This document shows, in pieces, positions 53,579 to 63,325 of a stretch of 64,000 bases of DNA. The notes beneath the pieces were generated by a model that made no database searches, was not told where the DNA came from, and saw only the letters and a program-made list of their open reading frames with translations. How positions within the stretch are numbered: the stretch's first letter is position 1; each line of letters begins with the position of its first letter. The stretch is from an uncultured Maribacter sp. (GTDB lineage: Bacteria > Bacteroidota > Bacteroidia > Flavobacteriales > Flavobacteriaceae): contig NZ_CANMRY010000001.1 of the NCBI RefSeq assembly GCF_947500405.1, positions 124,001 to 188,000 on the forward strand. Direction: 5' to 3'. Position numbers and translations under genes: made by a program.

Positions 53579-54087
53579 TAATGCAAAAGGGAAGCTACTT
53601 CATATTTAGACAATTTTTTATTTCCTTGTAAAAAGTCTAACTCCAATAAGAAATTACACTGCACTACCTCTCCTCCTAATTTCTCAACTAATTTACAGAC
53701 TGCCTCTGCTGTCCCTCCTGTTGCTAAAACATCGTCATGAACAAGCACTTTATCTCCTTTAGAAATAGCATCTTCATGAATTTCCAAAGTATCGGTTCCA
53801 TACTCTAAGTCATAGCTTTCTTGTACAACTTTTGAAGGTAACTTACCTGGCTTACGAACTGGGACAAAACCTGCATTAAGCTCTCTTGCTAATAATGTTG
53901 CAAAAAAGAAACCTCTACTCTCTACACCTATAACTTTATCAATTCTTTTATTTTCTACAATTTTCAACAAACCACTTGTTGCAAACTTTAAAGCTTCTAC
54001 ACTACTTAACAAAGGTGTTATGTCTTTAAAAACTATTCCTTTTTTAGGAAAATCTGGAATGTCTTTTATAAACTTATATAAATTCAT
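53575..54087 (-). CDS. apt: Adenine phosphoribosyltransferase
   Basis: 170 residues. PRPP-binding loop VLVHDDVLATGGTAEAVCKL, and the hood region GVESRGFFFATLLARELNAG. Salvages adenine to AMP. Its start is 3 bp from the stop of the LacI-family gene, so it is probably in one operon with it and may be regulated with it. Confidence 0.96.
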   Translation of the reverse strand: MNLYKFIKDIPDFPKKGIVFKDITPLLSSVEALKFATSGLLKIVENKRIDKVIGVESRGFFFATLLARELNAGFVPVRKPGKLPSKVVQESYDLEYGTDTLEIHEDAISKGDKVLVHDDVLATGGTAEAVCKLVEKLGGEVVQCNFLLELDFLQGNKKLSKYEVASLLHY

Positions 54088-54090
54088 TAT

Positions 54091-55086
54091 TTAACATATT
54101 CTTTTCCCAATACTATCCACGGATATTGCATGCACTCCTTCCGTATAATTCTCTAGCTGGTCTATTAATAACTCTGCCGTTTTCTCTCCTAAAAATTTTC
54201 CTCTTGGAGAAATAGGCTTTACACCTTTAATAGCTTCAAAAGCAGATTTTCTAATAGAAAAAGCATAAATAAAAAGTTCTCCTTTACTTAATAATTTTTG
54301 AGTATTCTTATGCATCAAAATAGTTTCTAACAAATATTGATTCATGACAATCAAAATAGACAAGCCGTCTTCTTTTACTTTTTTAATTACATCTCCAGCA
54401 AAAGACTCTTCTCCGTTAGCCTTAATAACAACATGGTTTTTTATTTTATGAACATTTTGCAAAGCCTCTATTATCCCATTCTTACGTCTATTTACATACA
54501 TTGCATTAGAAAAAGACTCTACTACTAAAACATTTTTGTTTTCAGGAATCTTTAAATCGGAAACAGCATTATAAGCCTCTTTATAGTGATCTATACTAAC
54601 TTTATTAAAAGCTAAATCTTCCGGAACTTTATTGGCTAGCACAACAGATATTCCCCTATTACGTGCACGTTCTATATGACTGTAATTTTCTGATGTTATA
54701 GTATCCTCTGTTAAAGAAACAATAATACCATCTACTCCCTTTTCTATTAAAATATCTACGTTATGTGCTTCTCGTTCTTTATTGTAATTAGATGTTGACA
54801 AGATAGCATTGTACCCTTTAGAATAAGCTACTTTCTCTATTCCAATAAATAATTTAGCGGAAAAACGGTCTAGTACGCTAGGTATAACAACTCCGATAGT
54901 CTTACTTTTTCCTTTTTTAAGACTTAAAGCAAGTGGGTTTGGCCTATAATTAGTTTTCAATGCTGCTTCTTTAACTCTATTTTTAGTAGCAGCACTAATT
55001 TCTAAACTATCATTTAATGCTTTTGAAATTGTTGAAACCGAAAGATTTAACAACTTAGAAAGGTCCTTAAGTGTAGTATTCTTCAT
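54091..55086 (-). CDS. LacI-family transcriptional regulator
   Basis: 331 residues: N-terminal helix-turn-helix (TLKDLSKLLNLSVSTISKAL) and periplasmic-binding-protein-like effector domain (KTIGVVIPSVLDRFSAKLFI, VDGIIVSLTEDT). It has the hinge GKSKTIGVV form. Ligand is unknown; being in front of apt, purines are a possible guess only. Confidence 0.92.
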   Translation of the reverse strand: MKNTTLKDLSKLLNLSVSTISKALNDSLEISAATKNRVKEAALKTNYRPNPLALSLKKGKSKTIGVVIPSVLDRFSAKLFIGIEKVAYSKGYNAILSTSNYNKEREAHNVDILIEKGVDGIIVSLTEDTITSENYSHIERARNRGISVVLANKVPEDLAFNKVSIDHYKEAYNAVSDLKIPENKNVLVVESFSNAMYVNRRKNGIIEALQNVHKIKNHVVIKANGEESFAGDVIKKVKEDGLSILIVMNQYLLETILMHKNTQKLLSKGELFIYAFSIRKSAFEAIKGVKPISPRGKFLGEKTAELLIDQLENYTEGVHAISVDSIGKRIC

Positions 55087-55264
55087 CGTTTATCAAATTC
55101 GTAATTACTATATGACTAAATATTAATCTACTAAGGTAGTATTAGTTTAACAATGTCTCTAATAAAACCGTAGAAATACAAGTTATTTTGTTTATTAACA
55201 GAATAAGTATAACATAAGGTTCTTATTCTAAAAATAAAAAAACTAATATTTTACAACAGGTTCT

Positions 55265-55295
55265 TTTGTAATAAGTTTAAAAAGAAATATATTTG
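55265..55295 (+). promoter_or_regulatory. Promoter of tRNA-Arg
   Basis: TTTG (55265-55268) and TATATTTG (55288-55295), 19 bp apart; fits the Bacteroidota consensus. Confidence 0.7.
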
Positions 55296-55319
55296 CAGCC
55301 CATTTTACGGGAACAATTA

Positions 55320-55393
55320 GGCCTCGTGGCGCAACTGAATAGCGCACTTGATTACGGCTCAAGAGGTTACAGGTTTGAATCCTGTCGAGGTCA
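55320..55393 (+). tRNA. tRNA-Arg (ACG)
   Basis: 74 bases. Acceptor GGCCTCG / CGAGGTC, D arm GCGC / GCGC, anticodon stem CTTGA / TCAAG with loop TTACGGC (anticodon ACG) and T arm ACAGG / CCTGT. Discriminator A. No CCA encoded. An integrase gene lies next to its 3' end, so the 3' end is the likely attachment site of the ICE. Confidence 0.93.
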
Positions 55394-55394
55394 C
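55380..55394. other. Presumed ICE attachment site (tRNA-Arg 3' end)
   Basis: Inferred from int adjacency; the second copy would lie past the right edge and was not seen, so the exact core is unknown. Confidence 0.4.
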
Positions 55395-55418
55395 TAAGAA
55401 AACTTACAAAAAGTTTCA

Positions 55419-55458
55419 AAACCGTGCAAATCCTATGATTTGCGCGGTTTCTTAGTTT
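55419..55458 (+). terminator. Terminator after tRNA-Arg
   Basis: Stem AAACCGTGCAAAT / ATTTGCGCGGTTT (one G-U) with outer CTAAGAAA / TTTCTTAG extension. Confidence 0.75.
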
Positions 55459-55469
55459 TTGGGCCATCA

Positions 55470-55620
55470 TTTAATTTGATTTGATTTGATGTAAAAAGGT
55501 CACAGACCGTCAACAAAAATTTAGACCGTCAACATTGTTGACGATTTGATTTGTGAACACACAAGCTACTCAGTATAGTTGATTTGACTTTCGTCTTACT
55601 AAATGTTTAATTTAAAAGAC
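55470..55620. repeat. Repeat cluster upstream of int
   Basis: Direct repeats GACCGTCAAC at 55505-55514 and 55524-55533; the second is part of a 17-bp palindrome CGTCAACATTGTTGACG at 55527-55543. TTTGA repeats occur at about 55473-55490, 55545-55555 and 55581. They resemble arm-type sites or regulator sites of a recombinase. Confidence 0.55.
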
Positions 55621-55627
55621 AACAACT

Positions 55628-56878
55628 ATGAGAACATCAAACACATTTGCAATCCTTTTTTGGGCATACTCTACTCGTGCCAAAAATAACCTAACCGGTA
55701 TGTACGCCAGAATTACAGTAAATGGAAAAAAAGTCAACATTAGCTTAAAACAGCAAGTTGATGTTAGGGTATGGGATTCAAAAAGACAGCGAGCAAAAGG
55801 GAACAGTGAAACGACAAGGGCTTTAAATTCTTATTTAGACCAAGTTCATGCACAGCTCGTGCAACTTTATCAAGATTTAAAATTTAAAGGGCAATTAATT
55901 ACCGCTGAGTTAATCAAGGCTGAATATTTAGGTGAAAGTGATAATTCTAAAACTCTTCAAAACCTTCTTGAATATCACAACAAAAAAACTGAAAAAACAT
56001 TAGCCGTCGGAACCTTGAGGAATTTTGGAGTAACTGAAGGATACCTTAACAAGTATTTAAACAATGTATTAAATACTTCAGATATTTTTTTGAAAGAACT
56101 CAACTACAAATTTATTTGCGATTTTGCTAATTTTCTAATTTGCTTTTGGCCTAAGGGACACCCCAAAGCAATGAGCAATAATACGGTTATGAAACATATT
56201 CAAAGGTTTCGAAAAATCATAACTCTTGGTTATCACATAGAATGGATAGACAAAGATCCCTTTGTTAGGTGGAAACCTACTTATGAAAAAAGAGAACGCC
56301 CGTTTTTAACTGAAAACGAATTATCCAATATCGAAACCTATAATTTCTTAATTGCAAGACTTGAAAGAGTACGGGACTTATTTGTTTTTAGCTGCTATAC
56401 AGGTATTGCCTATGTTGACTTAATGAGCTTATCTAATGATAATATTATCAAAGGTATTGATGGCAATGATTGGATATTTACAAATCGTCAAAAAACCAAG
56501 TCTCCTGTAAAAATACCCTTGCTCGCTAAAGCTCGAATACTAATAGATAAGTATCACAACCATCCAATGACACAAATTACAGAAACATTGTTTCCAGTAA
56601 TTACGAATGAAAAAGTAAATTTTTATCTCAAAGAGATTGCAAAAGCAGTTGGCCTAAAAAAAAATCTTACTTTCCATATGGCTAGACATACGTTTGCCAC
56701 AACTGTAACCTTAAGTAATGGTGTTCCCATAGAGACCGTCTCTAAATTGTTAGGGCATTCAAAAATTGCATCTACACAAATATATGCAAGAGTAGTGGAG
56801 AGAAAAGTAAGTGAGGACATGCAGACACTAATGAATAAGATAAATATCCCCAACTTTCTTAAAGAAAAACAGAATTAG
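55628..56878 (+). CDS. int: ICE integrase: IntDOT-type tyrosine recombinase
   Basis: 416 residues. Arm-binding domain (about 10-100), SAM-like core-binding domain (about 105-215), catalytic domain (about 225-400). Catalytic residues seen: His350 and Arg353 in FHMARHTFAT, His377 in LLGHSKI, nucleophile Tyr386 in STQIYARV. The first catalytic Arg of the family is replaced: TGIAYVDL at 258-265 has Ala261 where TGLRxxE has Arg, as in IntDOT-like enzymes. It would integrate and excise the element at tRNA-Arg. Convergent with traN; repeats upstream may be its binding sites. Confidence 0.93.
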   Translation: MRTSNTFAILFWAYSTRAKNNLTGMYARITVNGKKVNISLKQQVDVRVWDSKRQRAKGNSETTRALNSYLDQVHAQLVQLYQDLKFKGQLITAELIKAEYLGESDNSKTLQNLLEYHNKKTEKTLAVGTLRNFGVTEGYLNKYLNNVLNTSDIFLKELNYKFICDFANFLICFWPKGHPKAMSNNTVMKHIQRFRKIITLGYHIEWIDKDPFVRWKPTYEKRERPFLTENELSNIETYNFLIARLERVRDLFVFSCYTGIAYVDLMSLSNDNIIKGIDGNDWIFTNRQKTKSPVKIPLLAKARILIDKYHNHPMTQITETLFPVITNEKVNFYLKEIAKAVGLKKNLTFHMARHTFATTVTLSNGVPIETVSKLLGHSKIASTQIYARVVERKVSEDMQTLMNKINIPNFLKEKQN

Positions 56879-56887
56879 ATATTTTGA

Positions 56888-56919
56888 AATGCTTCTGAGA
56901 GAATCAGAAGCATTTTTTT
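56888..56919. terminator. Bidirectional terminator between int and traN
   Basis: Perfect stem AATGCTTCTGA / TCAGAAGCATT with a run of eight T on the plus strand. Confidence 0.9.
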
Positions 56920-57720
56920 TCAAAGCTTAGAATTCAAAACCACCTTTCTACTCCCTTTTAACTCTTTCAACTCAATTTCTAATCGTTCATTCTCTCCCAA
57001 AACAAACTTAGGAAGCACATAAACAAACCTTTGGTATAAGCCTTTCATAACAGATTTTGGCATTTTATGCTTGTAGATAACCTCTTGTTGTAAACTTTGG
57101 TACGAAGATTTCCTTTTTGCATTTCCATTGGTTACGTAAATATTAAGATAGTCCACATCAAAATTTACTTCCGAACTGTTTTTGATTTCAATGGCCAGAT
57201 ATACTTCATCACCATCATAGACCATTTTTTGTAATTGCAACTGCATACCTTCTTTTCGTATCGTTGCTAAAGTCTCATACTTAGAATTAAGTACATAGGT
57301 GCAAGCTCTATAAAAATAATCCATTTTATCTTTTTCCAAATGGGTTACTTGCTTCTCTTTTACAATTGGTAAAACCTTTGGCACTTCGTTCCCAATACTT
57401 TCGTTTTCAAGAATAAAATAATGCAACCTTGGTAATTCTTCAGCGTACTTTAAAATATAAGAATATACCTTTCCATTATTTGTCACTGCAAGCAGATTAC
57501 TTTCTATTCCAGGCTTTGCTTGGAGTAATCCAAAATACTGTTCTTTTTCACGATTGTAGGTAAATACAAAATGGGTAGCTCCAGTAATTCCTTGGCGAAT
57601 AGGTTTAGGAAAAAAAAGAGCTACATTCTTTTTATCATTAGCATAAATAGTATCTAATAATTGTTGTGCCTGTATGTATCCTGAACAGACCATTAATAAT
57701 AAGAGGATATATATTTTCAT
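56920..57720 (-). CDS. traN: Conjugative transfer protein TraN (DUF4138)
   Basis: 266 residues with a signal peptide (about 1-18, ending YIQAQ). DUF4138 region GITGATHFVFTYNREKEQYF. In CTnDOT-type systems TraN is a periplasmic or outer-membrane part of the mating channel. Last tra gene before int. 35 bp after traM. Confidence 0.88.
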   Translation of the reverse strand: MKIYILLLLMVCSGYIQAQQLLDTIYANDKKNVALFFPKPIRQGITGATHFVFTYNREKEQYFGLLQAKPGIESNLLAVTNNGKVYSYILKYAEELPRLHYFILENESIGNEVPKVLPIVKEKQVTHLEKDKMDYFYRACTYVLNSKYETLATIRKEGMQLQLQKMVYDGDEVYLAIEIKNSSEVNFDVDYLNIYVTNGNAKRKSSYQSLQQEVIYKHKMPKSVMKGLYQRFVYVLPKFVLGENERLEIELKELKGSRKVVLNSKL

Positions 57721-57755
57721 AGAAGTGTGTTTTAATGAGTGCTTTTTAAAAGCCT

Positions 57756-58742
57756 TTAATACTTGGGCATTATGGGCTTTCCAAAAAGTTGGCTCAATGT
57801 TGGTTTCGGGGTTCTTAAAATGAGCTGGTAATTATCGGTTACAGTAACTTTTACATTTCGGTGGTTCCGCTGGAATATCTTTCTAACACCACTAACTTGT
57901 GGCACACCGGTAATATTTATTTCATCTACCAAATCTCCAATAACTTCATTGGTTGCTTCTGCTCTAAAACTATTTTCTACATAAATACCCTCGCTCCCAT
58001 CCTGCAAGTCAAAAGCTTTAAGCTTTACTGGCTTATGATTTATATTTTCAATGATTATCATAGTTCGGTTTGCTTTAAAACTTACAAAACCATAGATAGG
58101 TGCGTTTTTTTCTACCAAAATATTATTGATATAAGCAGCTTTAGTCAGTCGCATTTGCAAGCGGTAATTGTTCTTTATGGTTTGCTTCCCATCTACACGC
58201 ACATAAATATAGGCGTCCGTATTTTGGGTATGCATTGCTTGGTTCGCGATAGGGTGTGAAGCAAAAAAGAGCTGATGTTCCAAACTGCGTTCTTTGGCGG
58301 CGACATTCGTTTCGCTTTCTGCAATACCATCATTATCCGTGGTATCTTTTTCTATTATTTTAGGAGATCTAATAGGTTTTTGTTCCGATTGGCGATATCC
58401 TCTATCGGTATAATTAATTCTGCCTTGGCTATAGATACTATCTACCATTCGCATCTTTTCTTTATCTAAAAAATCAACGTCATAGACTCCCATAGAATCT
58501 AGTAATCGCTCATCATATATACTAGGTGCATTATTCTCTCTTACTTCTTTTAATGCATCTAAGGCTTCTAATTTAGAATCATATTCCTCTTGTGCCTCTT
58601 CCAGTTTTGGGACTGGTATTTTGTTGCCTTCGATAGTTGGCTCTTCCTCTTCTCCCAGAATCATTGTGGTATAGGCGCCAATAAAAAGAACCACACATAA
58701 TAAGACTAGCCCAAAGACTATTTTATTTTTTTCTATTTTCAT
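57756..58742 (-). CDS. traM: Conjugative transfer protein TraM
   Basis: 328 residues from the ATG at 58742 (alternative ATG at 58748). One N-terminal helix (about 7-28), a long acidic and proline-containing coiled stretch (about 30-150) and a C-terminal beta domain (YIYVRVDGKQTIKNNYRLQM). VirB10-like part of the channel. No traL between traM and traK (25-31 bp gap). Confidence 0.88.
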   Translation of the reverse strand: MKIEKNKIVFGLVLLCVVLFIGAYTTMILGEEEEPTIEGNKIPVPKLEEAQEEYDSKLEALDALKEVRENNAPSIYDERLLDSMGVYDVDFLDKEKMRMVDSIYSQGRINYTDRGYRQSEQKPIRSPKIIEKDTTDNDGIAESETNVAAKERSLEHQLFFASHPIANQAMHTQNTDAYIYVRVDGKQTIKNNYRLQMRLTKAAYINNILVEKNAPIYGFVSFKANRTMIIIENINHKPVKLKAFDLQDGSEGIYVENSFRAEATNEVIGDLVDEINITGVPQVSGVRKIFQRNHRNVKVTVTDNYQLILRTPKPTLSQLFGKPIMPKY

Positions 58743-58773
58743 AATCATCCTTTTCTTAAATGCCTTTTAACTT

Positions 58774-59388
58774 CTACTCTCCGTTAGAGATTTTCTTTAG
58801 TTTGTTTTCAAAATAATTGGTAATCAAAAGCCCATGGGTATTATTAGGAAAGTTCCTATCTACATGCATTATATTACCAGAAGTGGTTAATTCATAGGTA
58901 TCTGTTATAGACCCTCTATTAATTTCAAAAATGGTAGTACTTTCAAAGCGATATGGCTCTTGCGTAATATCTATTTTTGAATCTATACGCAACACCTTTT
59001 GTATCAAAGAATACTGCAATATGCGGTTGTATACACCGTCTGCTTTCTTTTGTTGGTACAAAGCATCTACGGAACTGTCTCCTAACCACAGAGCCTTTTC
59101 TAAATGCTTTTCATAATTACTAGCATCGATATGATAAAAATAGGTATGAAAAAGCTCTAGATGTGCCAGTAATTCTACTTCTAAATTTTCGTGTTGCGAA
59201 ACCAGCTGTAAAGGAATTACACTGCCATCTGTATTTACCACAAAGGCATTGTTAACAGTTTCCTTGTGCAACTTAACAACCATCAAAATAGAAACAATAC
59301 TGGTAAGTACTGCTCCTATTACTACTGTTAAAACGATAAGTCGATTTTGTTGTAGAATAGTATATATATTTTTATAAGGTGTTTTCAT
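58774..59388 (-). CDS. traK: Conjugative transfer protein TraK
   Basis: 204 residues: one N-terminal helix (about 17-37) then a VirB8-like soluble domain (AFVVNTDGSVIPLQLVSQHE). Periplasmic scaffold of the mating channel. Family length matches. Confidence 0.9.
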   Translation of the reverse strand: MKTPYKNIYTILQQNRLIVLTVVIGAVLTSIVSILMVVKLHKETVNNAFVVNTDGSVIPLQLVSQHENLEVELLAHLELFHTYFYHIDASNYEKHLEKALWLGDSSVDALYQQKKADGVYNRILQYSLIQKVLRIDSKIDITQEPYRFESTTIFEINRGSITDTYELTTSGNIMHVDRNFPNNTHGLLITNYFENKLKKISNGE

Positions 59389-59431
59389 ATTGGTTTTACT
59401 CTTTTAATTATTTCATGTTCATAGGGAATAT

Positions 59432-60274
59432 TTATCCGCCTGAAAAAAGTTTAAAGACGAAAGAGGTGGCTCTCCTATAGAGTTTAAATTTTAATAGCAC
59501 TATAAACCCTATAGAGCCAAATTGTAGTAATGGTGCAAAAAAGTTACTTCCCCAATCGGTACCAAAAAGACTACTCCAAAAATTAGTATTGATTTCTGTA
59601 TAGAGATTATTGACAAATACATTTACCAGAAAAAAGGCGGGTACCAACATATACACTCCTGCATAGAGTTTAAAGAAATTATACGCTAGGCTTCTAAATT
59701 TCTCAAATACGGCAAGACTAATCACCAAAGGAAAAAATGCCTGCATTATGCCTAATAAAAAATAGCGTTCTGCTAGAAACAATGGATAGATAAATAGATC
59801 TAGCAACCATAGAAACATAGCTACGATAAAGGACAACATTTTAAGACCATACAATGGGGTTACCAAGGCTTCATAAAGCATAGCCATTGCTTTTTTGGCG
59901 GCTTCCAAAGCACCCACATCCTGCTCTAAATCTACATCTTGTAGTTGTAACGGGAGGAGTGCTGGAGCCGTATCTCTATATTGCCCTTCAATAGCTACCA
60001 GTATAGTATCAAAAACAGTCAATACCTGGGTAGAAAAAATAACTAGAATAATTACCGCAAAATTCTTAGCTAATTCTGCTGGGGTTAATCCCCAAGTATA
60101 CCCTTCATTGTTCGCTACACCTTCATTGTATTTTTTTAAAATATTAATTAGAAAGAACAGAATAGCAAGGGTTTTCATTCCTGTCATAGTGTATTGCGAA
60201 AAATCACTATTCTTAATCGTAGTAAATACCGCATCTACATATTCTAATCCTATACTTAAAGCTAGACCCGACAT
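59432..60274 (-). CDS. traJ: Conjugative transfer protein TraJ
   Basis: 280 residues with about six helices (AKNFAVIILVIFSTQVLTVF, MLSFIVAMFLWLLDLFIYPL and others), a VirB6-like inner-membrane part. Often about 330 in CTnDOT; this one is shorter. 3 bp after traI. Confidence 0.88.
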   Translation of the reverse strand: MSGLALSIGLEYVDAVFTTIKNSDFSQYTMTGMKTLAILFFLINILKKYNEGVANNEGYTWGLTPAELAKNFAVIILVIFSTQVLTVFDTILVAIEGQYRDTAPALLPLQLQDVDLEQDVGALEAAKKAMAMLYEALVTPLYGLKMLSFIVAMFLWLLDLFIYPLFLAERYFLLGIMQAFFPLVISLAVFEKFRSLAYNFFKLYAGVYMLVPAFFLVNVFVNNLYTEINTNFWSSLFGTDWGSNFFAPLLQFGSIGFIVLLKFKLYRRATSFVFKLFSGG

Positions 60275-60277
60275 CCG

Positions 60278-60865
60278 TTAGTAATTTGCTTTTCTGCTGT
60301 TGATAATCGACTGCATTTCTCTAAAAGAAATAATCTCTCTATAACGTCTGGTCTTTGCTTCTATTTCTGCCACCATTTCTTTAGATTCTAACTCTTTTGC
60401 TTTTAATACTTCTGCACGCTCAGCATCGGTCATTTTAAGGCTGCCATTGGAGAGTATCTGGTCTATATACTCCATACCTTCCATAGAGTTTTCTATAATA
60501 GCATTGAAGGACTCGGATATCCTATTTACTTCATGGGGTTTTATATAGGGCGAATTAAAAATCTCACGTAAATCCACCTGCACCATATCAAATAATTTTT
60601 GATTGTTACTTGCCAATTCCTTCACTGCCTTCAACTGTTTTATAACATTATTAACCTTGTCTACATTTTCCTTTTGTTGTTTTAAAAATTTTACTGTTTT
60701 TAATAATTGTGAGGTCTGTTTCCCGGATTCTAACAGGGATTTAATAAAGCTTATAAAATTCGTGTTATCATACACCGGCACCCCCTGGGCCGTAGCACGG
60801 CCAGGCAATAAAAGGATTAATGTCAAAGTCAGTACTATTCCTAATGTTTTCATTTTCTGTTTCAT
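60278..60865 (-). CDS. traI: Conjugative transfer protein TraI (DUF4141)
   Basis: 195 residues with a signal peptide (about 1-26, ending RATAQG). Helical, coiled-coil mature part (LKQQKENVDKVNNVIKQLKA). VirB5-like by position between traG and traJ. A shorter start (fifth codon) is possible. Confidence 0.85.
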   Translation of the reverse strand: MKQKMKTLGIVLTLTLILLLPGRATAQGVPVYDNTNFISFIKSLLESGKQTSQLLKTVKFLKQQKENVDKVNNVIKQLKAVKELASNNQKLFDMVQVDLREIFNSPYIKPHEVNRISESFNAIIENSMEGMEYIDQILSNGSLKMTDAERAEVLKAKELESKEMVAEIEAKTRRYREIISFREMQSIINSRKANY

Positions 60866-60901
60866 AATTTTTAGATTTTAACAGGCATTGCCTGGATTTA
60901 A

Positions 60902-63307
60902 TTAATAATTCTTTTTTATAAATTCATTGATAGCGGTATCCATATTTTGAGTTTCCTCATAAATGGCCATTATGGCCTCGCTTTCTTTACCGTCGGTTAG
61001 GTATGCAGCATACACTTCGTTTGGAACTTCTAATCGGAAAATGTTGCTTTCCTTTCCTATTTTGATAAACATCTCCGTGTATTTTCGTTCTCCAGTAAGA
61101 TTATTTCGGATGGATTTTAATTGATTTAAATCGTGACTAGACAGGCTAAGCCTATTTTTTAATTCTTCGTAGCCTTTTTCATTATTCAGACTATAAATCA
61201 CTTGGGTATTTTCTAGAATACTTGCCGAAGTAGCATTATTAGGGAGTTGATTAATCGATTGTAGAATAATACCGATAGCTCCGTTTTGTTTTCGTATCGC
61301 TTGATAGTAGAATTCTACACTTTCCAATACATTGTCGAATTTCAATTGCTTGGCGAACTCATCAAAAAGTATGATGCCTTTTTCTGCTTTGTTGCGCCAA
61401 ATGGTTCGTTGTATGGCAGACTTAATTAGCTTTAACATTACTGAAAGGATTTCCTTATTATCCTTTACTTCATCCAGTTCAAAAACGATCATCCGCTTGT
61501 CTTCTATTTTATACGTCTGATCTTCACTTACATGGAATAGAAAACTGTATAGTCCATTATCCACATACTCCGAAAGGATGTGTAGAAAATTGTAGACACT
61601 GAAATGCGTTTCTCTTACTTTGATTTCCTCCATAAGGATATCCTTTTTCGTATCTACAAATTGATATAAAGTAGCTAAGGAATGTCCTGTTCTAACGGTA
61701 GCATAATAATGTAATAGCACTTTTTTAACGGCTACTTCTTCGGCTTTTGTAGTTTCTTTTCCAGAAGCCAACAGCTCTAGTATAAATACAGCTAAATCTT
61801 CTAATCGTTCTGGCGTTAAGTCGCTTTCATTAGAAATATAGAACGGATTAATTCCCAAGTTTTTTCCCTGTTCGTAACGTAGAATAATATGATCATCTGG
61901 ATAGAGCTTGGCAAACTTGGAATAGGAGCCTCCTAAATCGATAATCACTAACCGGACGCCATCCTCAAAGTATTGGCGCAGTATATTATTGGCTAAAAAA
62001 GATTTTCCTTCTCCTGTTGGAGCGAAAATGGCAAAATTCCTGGCCTTGATACGCTTTTTCTTTTCATCCCAAACATCTTTGAGTACTGGAATATTATGCT
62101 GCCGGTCATTAAATAAGATACCTGTTGCATCCGATTTATAATTGGTGTTATTAATATACAGGCACAAGGCATGTTTTAAATCCGTTACATACAAATCTTC
62201 ATTAGAGAAGTTGGAAGAAAAACAGCAATAGGAGTTCAGAAAATAATGCTTCCGCTCCTCCCCTTTTGGGTAGTAAGGAACAATATCCAATTCCTTAAAT
62301 TCTGTCTTTATTTTGGAGGCAATAGCACTTAGCTCTCGGGCTTCCCGAGACCAGAAAATAATATTAAGGTGTCCTCTGATAATTCTTGCATTATCATCTT
62401 CATTGATTTTAGAAACAATGTCTTCAATCTTCTTTAGAATGACTTTGTTCTGCGTTCCAAAATTGGAGCTCTTGTTCAGCTCCTCAATTTTCTTATCTAG
62501 TAACTTGCGCCATTTGTGTTTATCATCTAGATAGATGATTTGATTAAGGATATGGTTTTCATTCAGATTCAATCCTAATCCGTCCATAAAGCCTTTATGG
62601 AATACAAAATCATCGGAAGTGAATTTATCATTGGTTTTACTACTCTGTACTACATCACCAAAACAAAGTTCGCTATTGACGGCTAGAACATCAAAATGGT
62701 TGTTTCCAATTTCAATATTCTCTTTTTTTAGTTGTATATCCGTATCAAAACCTTCATTAAATCCATTAAAGTAGGCATCGCATACATTTAGTATTTCACT
62801 CTTGTTTAATGGCTTTAGTGCCATTTTACGGCTATTATTGACAAAAGAAACAGTATCCTTTACAGATGCGATAAACTCTTGAACATTCGTATCTAATTCT
62901 TTAGAAATACCTTTCTCTACTTTCCGAAATGGATTGGTAAACTTAGCCGCATTCAAAGCTTTGTTATTTGGCAAAACAAAATAGAGGAAGCTGGAATGTA
63001 CTAGGTATTCTCGTCCTTTAAAATAGCTACTTGTAGCCCTTTGTAAAAAAGTATTATTAGATAATTTATCTGCCGAATATTTGTCTTTTTTGTAAATATC
63101 TTGTTTATGGATAACTGTACTTGTGGGTAAGGATTTAAAAGCCTGAAACCACGAACCGTGCATATCTTCAAAGTCTTTTTCGGATAGACTGTAGATTTCG
63201 GGGAAATCTACTTTATAACCAAGAACAACATTGCCGTTATTAGCGAATATTATATTGTCTTGTATATCTATTATCGGATGGTATGCTGATAGATTTAGTT
63301 TTTTCAT
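60902..63307 (-). CDS. traG: Conjugative transfer ATPase TraG (VirB4-like)
   Basis: 801 residues. Walker A is APTGEGKS (429-436) and Walker B GIILFDEFAK (about 635). The N-terminal half (about 1-400) is the CagE/TrbE-like domain. It powers the assembly and operation of the type IV channel. Length fits the family (about 820). 18 bp after traF. Confidence 0.95.
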   Translation of the reverse strand: MKKLNLSAYHPIIDIQDNIIFANNGNVVLGYKVDFPEIYSLSEKDFEDMHGSWFQAFKSLPTSTVIHKQDIYKKDKYSADKLSNNTFLQRATSSYFKGREYLVHSSFLYFVLPNNKALNAAKFTNPFRKVEKGISKELDTNVQEFIASVKDTVSFVNNSRKMALKPLNKSEILNVCDAYFNGFNEGFDTDIQLKKENIEIGNNHFDVLAVNSELCFGDVVQSSKTNDKFTSDDFVFHKGFMDGLGLNLNENHILNQIIYLDDKHKWRKLLDKKIEELNKSSNFGTQNKVILKKIEDIVSKINEDDNARIIRGHLNIIFWSREARELSAIASKIKTEFKELDIVPYYPKGEERKHYFLNSYCCFSSNFSNEDLYVTDLKHALCLYINNTNYKSDATGILFNDRQHNIPVLKDVWDEKKKRIKARNFAIFAPTGEGKSFLANNILRQYFEDGVRLVIIDLGGSYSKFAKLYPDDHIILRYEQGKNLGINPFYISNESDLTPERLEDLAVFILELLASGKETTKAEEVAVKKVLLHYYATVRTGHSLATLYQFVDTKKDILMEEIKVRETHFSVYNFLHILSEYVDNGLYSFLFHVSEDQTYKIEDKRMIVFELDEVKDNKEILSVMLKLIKSAIQRTIWRNKAEKGIILFDEFAKQLKFDNVLESVEFYYQAIRKQNGAIGIILQSINQLPNNATSASILENTQVIYSLNNEKGYEELKNRLSLSSHDLNQLKSIRNNLTGERKYTEMFIKIGKESNIFRLEVPNEVYAAYLTDGKESEAIMAIYEETQNMDTAINEFIKKNY

Positions 63308-63325
63308 ATAGAGTAATAGTTTTAG

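Noticed and set aside
55243..55470. 75-codon minus-strand ORF across the tRNA gene
   Set aside because: It is the reverse of tRNA-Arg (sequence DRIQTCNLLSR and so on) and has no independent support.
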